Below are positions 31,210-43,104 of a stretch of DNA of 64,000 nucleotides, in pieces. How positions within the stretch are numbered: position 1 is the stretch's first letter; every line of letters starts with the position of its first letter. The DNA lies in NCBI GenBank assembly GCA_025084515.1, contig JAJAGP010000961.1:1-64000 (forward strand), read 5' to 3'. Made by a program: the position numbers and the translations under genes. This DNA is from Ancistrus triradiatus (taxonomy: Eukaryota; Chordata; Actinopteri; Siluriformes; Loricariidae). Below the pieces are notes generated by a model that had not been told where the DNA came from, ran no database searches, and was given only the letters and a program-made list of their open reading frames with translations.

Positions 31210-32407
31210 CAGTGGGGCAAAAAAGTATTTAGTCAGCCACTGATTGTGTAAGTTCTCCTACTTAGAAAGATGAGAGGGGTCTGTAATTTTCATCATAGGT
31301 ACACTTCAACTATGAGAGACAAAATGAGAAAAAAAATCCAGGAAATAACATTGTAGGATTTTTAAAGAATTTAATTGTAAATCATGGTGGAAAATAAGTA
31401 TTTGGTCACCCACAAACAAGCAAGCTTTCTGGCTCTCACAGACCTGTGACTTCTTCTTTAGGAAGATCTTCTCTCCTCCACTCTTTACCTGTATTAATGG
31501 CACCTGCTTGAACTCGTTATCTGTATAAAAGACACCTGTCCACAGCCTCAAACAGTCAGACTCCAAACTCAACCATGGCCAAGACCAGGAAGAAAATTGT
31601 AGACCTGCACCAGGCTGGCAAGAGTGAATCTACAATAGGCAAGCAGGTTGGTGTGAATAAATCAACTGTGGGAGCAATTGTAAAAAAAATGGAAGACATA
31701 CAAGACCACTGATGATCTCCCTCGATCTGGGGCCCCACGAAAGATCTCATCCTGTGGGGTCAAAATGATCATGAGGATGGTGAGCAAAAATTCCAGAACT
31801 ACACGGAGGGACCTGATGAATGACCTGCAGAGAGCTGGGACCAAAGTACTTCAGGCGATTTTGAACCTGTCACAACCATCCAATGAGAATGGACCTTTTC
31901 CTGTCACTACATGAAAAAGACACATACAGTATTTTCTTCTCAGAAAAGATGTGATTTTCAGAGAATAAAGACAGACGAAATAAGCTGGGACCAGTCTCCA
32001 GACCTCAACCCCATAGAAAATTTGTGGAGAGAGTTGAAAGTCTGTGTTGCCCCAAAACATCACTGCTCTAGAGGAGATCTACATGGAGGAATGGGCCAAA
32101 ATACCAGCTACAGTGTGTGTGAACCTGGTGAAGACTTACAGGAAACGTTTGGCCACTGTCATTGCCAACAAAGGTTATGTTACTGAGTTATTGAGTTGAA
32201 CTTTTTTTATTGACCAAATACTTATTTTACACCATAATTGACAATTAAATTCTTCAAAAATCCTACAATGTGATTTCCTTGATTTTTTTATTCTCATTTT
32301 GTCTCTCATAGTTGAAGTGTACATATGATGAAAATTACAGACCTCTCCCATCTTTCTAAATAGGAGAACTTGGTCAGTGGCTGACCAAATACTTTTTTGC
32401 CATATTG
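31210..32407 (+). mobile_element. Tc1-like transposon D carrying an inverted piece of the WxxW upstream region
   Basis: 1,198 bp between TA dinucleotides (31,208-31,209 and 32,408-32,409). The inverted repeats begin CAGTGGGGCAAAAAAGTATT and run for over 150 bp. The plus-strand transposase starts MAKTRKKIVDLHQAGKSEST at 31,575. After the DNA-binding part the frame is lost, and the middle of the gene is replaced by a 137-bp foreign segment (31,848-31,984). Coding resumes with WDQSPDLNPIENLWRELK, the region of the third catalytic residue. The first two catalytic aspartates are missing, so it cannot encode active enzyme, but its ends look complete. A second member of this family starts at 63,898. 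Confidence 0.9.
31848..31984 (-). repeat. Inverted copy of the WxxW gene D upstream region inside Tc1 element D
   Basis: Reverse complement of 33,357-33,505. Aligned by eye: 5 mismatches in 137 positions plus one 12-base gap (absent in the transposon). Homology starts and ends sharply: transposase sequence lies on one side (GGACCAAAGT) and on the other (CTGGGACCAGTCTCC). Confidence 0.9.
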
Positions 32408-32699
32408 TAAATGCATTTTATTGACATTAAACAGTCTTTAACAATTTTGGCAACATACTGATGTATTTTTTGTAATACTACACAATATGGAATTTAACTA
32501 CAATACAAAATACTAGTCTTCTTTCATTTTTGAGCCATTGCCTATTGCTCAGTAGAGAGCGAACTGAAGTATATTGTCACCTTTAAAGCCTCTGACTGCA
32601 TTTCCCATTAGTAAACGATCCTCTGAAGTAATGTTAATTTTGTCTGAAATGTTGTTTAATTTGCATGCAGTTGTTTTTATTTTATCTGTGCACAGAGTA

Positions 32700-33030
32700 G
32701 CACACAATCTCAATCACTCAGTGTGTGTGTGTGCGCGTGCGTGCGCGTGTGTGTGTGCCCGTGCCCAAATGTCCCCACAAGGATAGAAAGATCTGACCTT
32801 TTTTACATAATGGGGATCTTTTGCTGATCCTCACGAGGAAAACAATGTTTTTACAGAAACTGCAACTTTCTTTTGAAAAACCCAAAAGAGTCAAAAGATT
32901 TGACTTGGGTTTCTGAGGTTAAGGTTTGTGTTAGGGGTAGCTGTAGAATTATTTAGCTACAGTAATCATTATGCCTCGCCGCCCCCGTGACAATGTTAGT
33001 GGGTGGTCCCCACAAACAGAGTGAGACTTT
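32700..33030. repeat. Dispersed fish repeat remnant with GT microsatellite
   Basis: A (GT)n/(GC)n tract at 32,721-32,757 is followed by AAATGTCCCCACAAGGATAG, and 33,005-33,020 has the related GTGGTCCCCACAAAC. This pair of blocks is common in fish dispersed repeats. No further classification. Confidence 0.5.
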
Positions 33031-33202
33031 GGGCTTGTGATTGTGTAAGTGATTTTAAAACTGTCGGTTCAAAAAAGGGACCCTCTTTGGTTTCACTTTT
33101 TCTAATGTTGTAGTGACTTTAGGAAAACTCAAACTTCAAATTTGAAACTGAAAAGAAGATAATTTAGGGGGTTTGCTGGTAAACATATTTTTGGGTTAAT
33201 TT

Positions 33203-33627
33203 TTGTCCTTTAAGACGACACAAAGGTTAATCACTTCAGAAATCAAAGCAATGTCTGTTGCACTATCTTCAGCTTTCTCTTTCTCCCATACTATAACTTC
33301 TAGTTGGGATGGGAGAACAGGTCTACTTATTTTCTTTAACCGGCAACTGGCACTTCCTTATTTCATCTGTCTTTATTGTCTGAACATCACATCTTTTCTG
33401 AGAAGAAAATACTGTAGGTGTCTTTTTCATGTAGTGACAGGAAAAGGTTTACTGACCTGGCCATTCTCATTGGATGGTTGTGACAGGTTCAAAATCTCCT
33501 GAAGTCATATGTCTAAATCAATACCTGCACCTATTTGGGTGTTGTCCGGTTACAAGGCTATAAAAGAAGCATCACAGAGTCATTAGACAGACATTGGACG
33601 TTGGATCACGGTGGAGTTCAGGCATCG
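33203..33627 (+). promoter_or_regulatory. Promoter and noncoding exon 1 of WxxW gene D
   Basis: Upstream module with blocks shared with gene C, a consensus TATAAAAG at 33,559-33,566 and a conserved downstream block CATTAGACAGACATTGGACG. Exon 1 ends GGCATCG at 33,627 before GTAAGCACAG. The segment 33,357-33,505 is the one captured by Tc1 element D. Confidence 0.7.
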
Positions 33628-33728
33628 GTAAGCACAGGTAAACTCTCATTTAGGGCATTGGCTCCAGAACATAAAAAAATCTGTGTATTCTTTTTTCCAG
33701 CAGAGTTGAATTATAATCTACGCTCAAT

Positions 33729-35147
33729 ATGAAGCTGTTGGTAAGTCTCATTAACTTTGGATAAGAGTCTTCCATCTGCAGATTTATGTCCATATATTAA
33801 CATTTGCTATTATTTTTCTAGATTGTAACATTTGTGCTAGTATTATACTACTGAAATGTGATGTTTGTCCTAGTGCAGTATTATCTGCTATCTACCTATG
33901 ATATATTGAGCATTGTTCATTGGTTATATCCTAGGTTCTTTGTGTGATCTTGCTTGCAGCCCATGCTGGTAAGGAAAATAAAATATTGTCAATTAGTCTG
34001 AGTAGATAACCCAGATATATACGTTTAAGTTCTGTCTTTTTTTATTGTTGTTGTTTTGTTTATTTTCTGCAGGAGCACAAGACTTGGCCCGTAAAGGTAA
34101 GATCCAACTTCTCTGCTGTACCATAGGCTGTACATAGGGACAAGACACACTGAAATGCATAAACACCGTATCATACAATTTATACAAGTCCTAGTACTCT
34201 GAAAAAAATTAAAGACAAAAATAATTTGTCTAAAACCAAAGAATTATACAACTGCACTGCCCAATTTGAATTTTTTGAAGTTAATTTGTTGTCTCATGCT
34301 AAAAGGAACTGTAATAATATTCATTTTTATTCACAAATCATAAAAGGCAAATCTGATTAGAATAATGAACCCACATGACAGATGCAAAACAAAAAGTTCT
34401 AATATTTTAATTTATCTAATATAATCTGGAAAACTATTCATCTTCCACTGCCTGGACTGTAAGCTGTAACTCTGGACCAAAACAAAGCTGTAAAAGGTGC
34501 CATTACTGCTTTATGAATTTAATAGAGACAAGTCAGTACTGTAAACAGGATTTTGCAGCCCATTCTGTAAGTGTTAGCATGTATTTCTCAATGGCAAAAA
34601 ACAAAAACACAAAATCCTATAAAAAGCATCTGATTTGGACTTCTGTCTGAACCAAAATCTTATGAATACACACATTGTCTACTTACAGCTAATTACAGAT
34701 TTTAATTGGACCACTCGAAGAGCCAAGTTCACTTAATAACACTTTTTTTTTCTGTCTGTAGTTTGTTACACACAGTGGTTCGACCGGGACAATCCCAGTG
34801 CAACGGGAGATCATGAAACCCTGAATAACTTGAGAATTGAGTATCCAGGGAAGATCTGTGACAAACCTCTGACCATTCAGGCCACGACTCTCTCTGGAGT
34901 TCCAGCTCCAGATATTGGACAAGTGATTCAAACGTGAGATTTATTGTGTAGAGTATGTCCAGTCTTTCAAGAAGTACAGAAAGTTATAATACTTATAATC
35001 TTTCTGATTTGATTCCTGATCTTTCTCTTTGTCTCTCTTAGGTATGATGTAGCATCTGGTTTTGCCTGTGTGAATTCTCAGCAGAAGAATGGAGAATGCT
35101 GTTTGGACTACAAGGTGCGCTTTGGATGCCCGTGCCCTTGGCCATAG
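33729..35147 (+). CDS. Small secreted single-domain WxxW (Mucin2_WxxW/CysD-like) protein D
   Basis: Coding exons 33,729-33,740, 33,935-33,968, 34,073-34,096, 34,762-34,933 and 35,042-35,147 (TAG). Together 348 nt, 115 residues. All introns are GT-AG and phases match gene C. The signal peptide reads MKLLVLCVILLAAHAG. The linker (AQDLARK) lacks the Cys of gene C. The WxxW domain starts CYTQWFDRDNPSATGDHETL (residue 25 on), then PGKICDKP, GFACVN, ECCLDYKVRFGCPC. It also has seven Cys, but with a CC pair where gene C has SC. The first Trp of the WxxW motif is Tyr, as in all copies. ATTAAA at 35,404-35,409. Likely exported and disulfide-bonded; role unknown. Best TATA box of the array, so the best candidate for an expressed gene. 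Confidence 0.87.
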
Positions 35148-36560
35148 AACATGTTCTGGATAATGTAATAGCTTAGATCCGCAGCTGACATTATTGCTTG
35201 GTTTTTACAGCCTTATTGCATGTGCTTGTATTCCTTTGTGTAATTCCTGTGTTGCTTTCACAATTTCCATTTGTGACTTGTTGAGGTGAACATACCCCTC
35301 TGTGCTGCATCCAGTCATGAGTTGGAAATAATGAACCCCTTTTCTAGTTTACTCTGAAGGTGGTGGAATGTATTATTGAGTTTTTGTGGTGTTCTCATAA
35401 TGAATTAAAGAATGGAAGCATATTTAATGTATTTGTGTTTTCTGATCTGTTCAAGTCAGCCAGGATGATACGCATGGTGGTTTAGGTTTAAGGTTGAGGA
35501 TCAAGTTGTATAAATTAAGATTTTGTTAAATAAAGGTTATGCATTATTATGAGTGACTTTCTACAGTTACCATACTTTAAATGTTATCTTAAGGCCCAGA
35601 GGTCATGTCCATTCTGGAGGTTTTCCTCTGTAAAACAGTTTAAGTTAAGCTTTTTAAAATGGTGAACAAAAGCAAAATGCTGACACCCATATCCATTGAC
35701 TTGAACATGAACAAAAGCAATAATCCAATCACATTATACTATTGCCCAAACAGTGTGGGAAAGTCTGAATGACTACTTTGCTTCAAGCCTTCCTGTTTCA
35801 GAGATGCTCCCACCTTAACACTTCTTAACACTAGCCATGACTCTGGGAACAAAAGGAGAGCACAATGTTCTTAGGAACAGACGCAACCCTTTTGTGTTGC
35901 AGCTCTTTTGTATAAACTATCACCTTACACAGGCTTAAAGCGATCTGTTCTACTATAAGTAAAATGATTTCCGTTTGTTCCACCTTTTATTGTGAGCTGT
36001 AAATATATAAAACATGCATTAACCCTGTGATGTTGGACTTATGGGACACTGAATCCTGCCTCTTTATGTTTTTTACCACAAAGTCCATGATCCCCTTGCA
36101 GACTAGAAAGGTATTAGACACCCTAAGGCATAGTATTTTCTCAGTGCACAAATTAATGAGTCCAGGAACAGCCAGGGATTTAGGTTGGGCCATGATTTAG
36201 TATATTATGCTCGGGGTTTTCCCGCTTTTCTTGCTTGCACACGTTGCATTATCCACTGAAGATCCTGCATATGATACCAGTTTTTCAAGCTTGTTGTTGC
36301 AGAGCCTCTCCATGCACTGATGTGTATTTAATATTAAGTAATCAGACATGATTACATGCAAGTCTTTTCTCAGGAGGTATACGATTAAATGGACCAACCA
36401 AGTGCAATTATACACATGGTTGTCAGCTCTATTTTAGGGTGCACTAACCACACTGGTTAAATCTGATTTGGGTTTGACCAGACATAACATTAAATACTAA
36501 TAAAACATTTCAAAGAGACGTTTAAGTGCTGTTTATGTAGCACTGGTTTAAGATCAGAAA
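35148..36560. other. 3' flank of WxxW gene D and last array spacer
   Basis: 3' untranslated region to about 35,440, then AT-rich spacer. 36,070-36,560 repeats the module at 18,560, 23,400 and 25,440 (CACTGAAGATCCTGCA and GACCAGACATAACATTAAA blocks). The array similarity ends near 36,560. No gene seen. Confidence 0.55.
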
Positions 36561-36639
36561 CCATTTATTTCAGAAGTTCATTATAATCAATACAGTCCAT
36601 TGTTTAGAGTAGAAGTGCAATTGTACTGATTTTGAAGCC

Positions 36640-37290
36640 TAATTGTAATGGGCAGAACTGCAGTAACTACAGAGGCATAAAGTAGATCAATCACAGCAAG
36701 AAGTTATGGGAAAGGGTAGTGGAAGGTAGACTGATTAGAGAGGAGATGATCAGTGAGCAGCAATATGGGTTCAAGCCAGGAAAGACCACAACAAATGTGG
36801 TTTGCTTTACGAGTGCCCATGGAGAAGCTTAGAGAAGGCTAGAAGGATGGACTGTGTGTTTGCGGCTCTGGATAATGCTTATGACAGGATGCCAAGAAAT
36901 GCATTATGGTATTGTATGAGAATGTCAGGAGTGGCTGAGAAGTATGTGAGGGTTGTGCTGGACATGTATGAGAACAGTGTGACAGTGATGAGGTATGTAT
37001 CAGGACTTACAGGTGGGTCAAGGTGGCTATGGGATTGCATCAAGGATCGACTCTGACCCCTATCTTGTTTGCAATGGTTATGGACATGTTGATGGGCGAG
37101 ATCAGACAGAAGTCTCCAAGAGCTATGACGTTTGCAGATGGCATTGTAGTTAGAGCAGCTTAGGCCAAGCCCACAGAGGTGCGGGCATGCACTGGAGAGA
37201 AGTAGTCCGTAGTAGCAATAGGGGTCTATAGAGTGCATTTGGATTGAACAAGCATAAGGGAGTTGACTCGTGCAGGTGCAAGGACTAGAG
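36640..37290 (+). pseudogene. RTE-like LINE reverse transcriptase fragment
   Basis: Order of words typical of RTE-type LINEs: NYRGIK (36,668), LWERVVEGRL, EQQYGFKPGKTT, AYDRMPRNALWY (about 36,880), SGVAEKYVRVVLDMY, then ADGIV (about 37,133), where functional copies have the catalytic ADDI/V Asp pair. It contains stops and frameshifts. The 3' end carries an ATTAC repeat tail at 37,298-37,335. Confidence 0.8.
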
Positions 37291-37707
37291 GTGTAGACAA
37301 CATTATTACATTACATTACATTACATTTCATTACATTATTTTTATGTACTATAATCTATAAAACATATGTTTTTATATTATTACTTTATTACTAAAAAAT
37401 GTTCAGAAAACAGATTTTCCTTCCAAAGGTTTTGTTTCTTTCTTGCATTAATAAAATTGTGTATTTATAACACAATACACATTTTGGGCAAAGCCTAGGG
37501 ACTGTAAAGCGACTTCAAATCACAAGCATTGGTATCTGTACAAGTATTTCAAATCTAGTTTGTATCGGTTTTATTCTATTTTCTCTCTCAGGAGCATGCA
37601 GTGCCAGTTCTAGCCACTTTGCTGGCACTAATGGGTGATAATACTATGATCTACATTTGGCTCTAACAGCTGAACAACAAGCTGCCCTGTTGCAGTACCT
37701 CTGTTAT

Positions 37708-37756
37708 CTTAAAATGAAGGGACTACATTAAAGAAAAATGATTCTGAAGTGCATTT

Positions 37757-37841
<85 letters not shown>

Positions 37842-37908
37842 AAATATAATATACCATACTTAAAATGAAGGGACTACATTAAAGAAAAGTGATTCTGCAG
37901 TGCATTAT
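37708..37908. repeat. (AT)n microsatellite between two 50-bp direct repeats
   Basis: About 80 bp of pure TA repeats (37,757-37,838) lie between two copies of a 50-bp unique segment (37,708-37,757 and 37,859-37,908) that differ at about three positions. Confidence 0.9.
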
Positions 37909-40900
37909 ATGACCAAATGTATATAGATTCACCTTCTAATGGGTAATCTCTCTTATTATAGCCACACTTACTGGTAACAGGTTCATAATGTGAAGCATAC
38001 AGGTATGGAAACTCCACAGACCAACAGTGGCAGTTACATTATCAGATTTACTGCTTTGTTTTAGTTGTGATAGTTAGAAGTGAGAAGTACTTACATTAGA
38101 TCATCAGCATGTCTTAACATCTCTTACCTTCAGCTGCTCAGAAAAAAAAAACAGCTGGATAATTTAAAACTCAGCACCTCTTGAGGAATTTCAAATAAAG
38201 AAGTACTGTATGTTGTTCTTGGTGGTGGTCACTGGCATGGAATAAAATCCTCTGCCTGGAGTGTTTGAAAAATGAACGAAACCATAGCTGATTTTGATGG
38301 AGGAAAAGCAGATTCTTTCCAGCAATCCGCCACTGTGGGCCTGACACTAAAATCAGAGGAGAAACAGCTGTGTAGGCTTTGGCCCCTGCACTTTAGGGAG
38401 ACATCTCTACACAGATAAGCGTCTGAAATCTGTGGCCCCTATCTGCAAATGCATTTCCCTACTTTATCAACAAATGAAAAAAAAAACAGGTAGAATTCTT
38501 TGGATAGAAAAGACTTCCAGCAGCCACAAAACATCTGCCTCACTCAGAGAATGCACGCAAGACGAAACAACTTTGTCACGCTCAAACTCTTACATTTCTT
38601 CCCACTGATAAACAGTGTAACAGCTGCGCTAAAACACCAGAACATCTCCAAATAAAGTCGACAGACACATTTGAAGACGCCTAAGCTAAAATCCAGAGAT
38701 ATCATCCATTCAAAGACAAAGAACAGGAATAAAGATTGTTGGTTTTGAGTCAGCCAGGTATTCAAGCACTTTAGCTATTTCTTCGAATGTGTTATGCACT
38801 CATCCAGGGTATGAGTTGGTTGATTTAATTCTTCCCTCAGGAAGAAAAACACAAGCTATTTAAAGATTGACTCAAATGCATAAAAATCCAGCAGCTGCTA
38901 ACCACAAAACCTCTTAAAATGTCAGTTTATTCTGTGGAGTTTGTCTTGGGCGAACTTCATGGAAGCCTGAGTTTTGATTGACTAATGTATAATATACATA
39001 TTTTGGATTGTCAGTGATTTTATAAACGAGGAACAAAAACCCTCTGTAAGAAGTTCCCTAATAAGGACAGATTAATCTAAATACACATAAAAGGCAGTAT
39101 TCACGTCTGGTCCTTTTTCATCATGCTGTCTAGCATAGGGATGAAAACATTGTATTATTTACTTTCATAAAACAATTCAGTGTCTCTTAAACTACCACAG
39201 GGACATCTTGCGCCGATTACATGTTTATTTATTCTGAAATGAAAAAAGTTAACATCACCTCAATTACTGTTGATTTGCTGAATATTGTAAAAATGAAAAG
39301 TAGGGAAATGTCACTGTATTCTAGCTCCTACTTCACTTTGAGATTTTAATCCAATTTTTTTGACAGTGCCAGTTCTAAGTCTGCCAACCTCAACTCATGA
39401 CCAAAGAATTCTTTTACGATGGGTGATTTTTATCTGTGACTGCAAAATCAACTGGCTTTATTTATAACATGCACCACTGAACATTTTATACACAACAGCT
39501 AGGCAAGGACTTCTAAGAACTAAAATATTTTGCCTGGTCTCACCCAGAGGAGGATTAGTTCCCCGTTTGAGTCTGGTTCATCATAAACTGTGTGTGTTAT
39601 ACATTTCAGTACCATACAGCACCAAACTTTGTCCCTTGCTAAAACTCTGGAATGATGTGGACTGTAACTGAAATGGGTGTTGACAGGAACTAATATTGAT
39701 AGTGTTGTTCTTAACATGTCAAAAAGTGAAAACAAACATGTTTTTTTAATTAATTAATGTATTTATTTATTTTGTGGTCCAGGCTCAGTACAGTGGTGCA
39801 TCTGGTCATGTGAGACTCCTGAATTCAGTAGCAATATTATGGATCTGACCTGCCCCCTAGTGGCTGTGTGCATAAATGAATGCTTGGTGAGAACATTAGT
39901 CATGTATTTCACTCCATCCGTCAAACCTGCACCTTAAGAGAACATGTTAGAGGCACCATGTGAACAGACACTAAAAGCCTTTAGACAGGAATTTGGACTC
40001 CCAAACAAGTTAATTCTTCTTCACATTTCCCTCTTTACAGCACCCCTGGTCCATGTCAAGGAACTCAACTTGAAACAGTGACTCTTGTCATTGTTTCATA
40101 TTCTAAACTCAGTAAACTGACTTGAAAGTGTGTGAGATGACTCATAGTTTGAAATAGTACTGGATGCTTGATAAGGAACAGTCTTTTTGGAAGGGTAGCA
40201 GACTGAAGGGAAATGGGGTGAAAAGGCTTACAGAGATTGGAATGAAGATAATTGGAGAAGATTACTATTATGGAATTTTAAACATTATCACATTTTTTTT
40301 TTGTACAATCGTCAACAATGTGTTATATTTGGTCATTATACCATTGGTAAAACAACAAATCTTATGGTGGCCTAAGACGTCTGCACAATACTGTATATTC
40401 ACCAATATGATCCTGGGCAGGACCTACATTTTTATAGGAGTCTTTTTCTGAATTCTTTATGATATGGATTCAACAATGTGCTGAAAACATCTAATTCCTA
40501 AATCCCTAACTAGGTCTGCAAAATTGCAAGCACAATTTCTCATTAACACTATGTTTCAGTTCTAACTTTCATTTCTTTGCAAAAACATTTTCTCTACTAG
40601 GCACAATGAAAACAATCAAAGTATCCACTCCTCAAAAAACATCTGCAACTGATCCTATGGGGTTAACAAAAGGCCCGCCTTGGATCAACAAAGAGCTTAG
40701 GATTGGCTGTATAGCTTTAAGAGATCAGAAATATATGCAGTATACGGGTTTACATATTATTAGCAGGACTTTTGTACCTGAATGAAAATCTGTTGGTAAT
40801 ACAGCGGGATTCAGTCAGAGACAAGTGTAAACATGGGGCACACTTCACTGTAAATCATTTGGAAAGTCATAATATGTGTTCACGGATTTCTCAAATGTAT

Positions 40901-41292
40901 TTATACTGTGTAAATGTGGAAGCTGTGTATGCACTGGTGCAGTATATTTGATGGGATTATTAGGATGGGGTGGTAAAGGGGGTTGACTAGTCTCAATATA
41001 TTCGATTCTTCAGGCAGGGCTACACCGGGTGCACATTTCTTGGAAGAGAGTGTTTTATGCTGCCCTTACACTAAACAATTGTACAGCAATTTCACAGTCA
41101 CAGACACATTATCAGACGGAATATAATCATGAATGTCTTTCTGGATTCACATCAAAATGGGGTCATTACAATCATTTGGGGTAAGGTGGTCAAAGCTGTC
41201 TTAAGTCAATCTTTTTCCAATCTTGATAAAATCCTGATAAAATCATACACACACATAAATGTAGTTGATGAAATGATGAAATGTAATACTTA
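37909..41292. other. Spacer without recognisable gene
   Basis: AT-rich, no ORF with recognisable motifs, no splice-consistent exon set, no clear transposon. It may be intronic or intergenic; I cannot tell. Confidence 0.5.
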
Positions 41293-41835
41293 CAGGTGTT
41301 AGACAATGAAACTGAAACACCTATCATTTTAGACCACAATAATTTATTAGTATGGTGTAGGGCCTCCTTTTGCAGCCAATACAGCGTCAATTCATCTTGG
41401 AAATGACATCTACCAGTCCTGCACAGTGGTCAGAGGGATTTTAAGCCATTCTTCTTGCAGGATAGTGGCCAGGTCACTACGTGATGCTGGTGGAGGAAAA
41501 CGTTTCCTGACTCGCTTCTCCAAAACACCCCAAAGTGGGTCAATAATATTTACTATTTACTAATAAACTGGTGACTGTGCAGGCCATGGGAGATGTTCAA
41601 CTTCACTTTCATGTTCATCAAACCATCTGAACTCTGGTATGTCACCCATAATGTTGTGTGCATTGCAATATTATGAGTAAAACTGTGCTCTTACTCTGCT
41701 AATTGAACCTTCGCACTCTGCTCTTACTGGTGCAATGTGCAATTAATGAAGATTGGCCACCAGACTGGCTCAATTTAGCCATGAAACCTCCCACACTAAA
41801 ATGACAGGTGTTTCAGTTTCATTGTCTAACCCTTG
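41293..41835. mobile_element. Short non-autonomous Tc1-type element
   Basis: 543 bp between TA dinucleotides. Left end CAGGTGTTAGACAATGAAAC, right end its inverse (TTTCATTGTCTAACCCTTG). The first 40 bases match the inverse of the last 40 with few changes. Internal sequence (GGCCTCCTTTTGCAGCCAAT and a CATTCTTCTTGCAGGATAGT block) resembles the 3' flank of Tc1 transposases on the minus strand. The gene itself is deleted. Confidence 0.8.
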
Positions 41836-43104
41836 TATACTGTAGTGTAATCATATAGGGAAGGTACATGAAATCTCAGTACATGCTGTTTCCCCAACAG
41901 CATGATGGGAAATACTCTCAAAGGACTCTCGTTACAGTCTTGCACTTGGTCTTTGCAAAATCTGTGTAGTCTGTGACTACCTTCTAACAAAAACTCTGTA
42001 GATGTGAGAGGGGCTCAGACTTAAAACTCTTTTTAGAATCTTTTCAAAGTCGTGTAGTGTATGGGCATCTTCAAATGCACCTTTTGAAATTCTTTAGTAA
42101 ACCCCAAAAAACTAACTGAATTATGATCCACTGCCTTGGAAATGTGCAGGGTAACCAATCATCTGACAGGAGAAGAAAAACAAGCTAAACTGATAAAGGC
42201 TCTGTTAAACATTAGGCCTCTTTACTTTGTATGATTGTTGTATAAACTACAGCCAAGAATCAATGTCCCTGTGATAAGGCTGTAGTAGATTGGGACATGG
42301 TTTAATGTCGTGTGCCGTGGCCTCGGCTGTGAACTGCTATTTCGAGGAGTGTGTCCACAAGCTTATCTCATTGCAGCGAGTGGAATAAGACAAAGCAAAC
42401 ACAGATTTGTGTGACTGTTCAAGGTGGAGAGCTTGAGGAAAGCCGCCTGTGCAGTCACGTTTATTATTTACTTTTACAGCAATTAGCAGACTCTTTCAAT
42501 CAGAACGACTTAGCAGTCGCCTCAGTGTTTCCTCATGCTAGCCTACAGCTCAAGAACGGCATCTAAGAAAAACCCTGTTAGAAGTGGCATGTGTAAAAAC
42601 AACAAGAACCACAGGACCAATACTCTGTCATTGCGATTGCCAGAGAAAGTTCGTTCCAGTTCCTCAGTACAGAGAAGAGTCTAGCACTTGTCTGGCTTAA
42701 GGGGCGAGCCCAGTCGAGCCATGCTTATGACTTGAAGGGTATGAGGTACAGAGCAGTGTTTGTCTGGGCCTTCAGTTAGGAAGGGGCGGGTGCATTTTTA
42801 GCCTTGTAAGCAAGCTTCAGAGGTAAACCACACCACAGACGTTTGTCTAAGACAGCAACTTTAAGGAATGTGACTGCCTGAAATAAATAATGGAAGGAAG
42901 GAATTAAGATTCCGTACAGCAGACAAATTTGGTTTCATTCTTTGGAAAGCTTTACACTATCGTGTAGGGTTTCTTAGTGGAAAATGCTCTATCATGCCAG
43001 CTTTGAAAAAAAATCACAATTTCCTTTTTTTTCAGACTCACCCAGAAGAAAATGGATTCCCAGTCTAAGTCTAATTCCTCTCAAGGTTTTTTCCTTACAT
43101 CTCA
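41836..43104. other. Spacer without recognisable gene
   Basis: No coding or repeat signal that I can support. Short frames are not organised as exons. Confidence 0.45.

Noticed and set aside
36879..37238. 119-codon minus-strand frame
   Set aside because: Antisense of the RTE LINE reverse transcriptase, which is the real homology.
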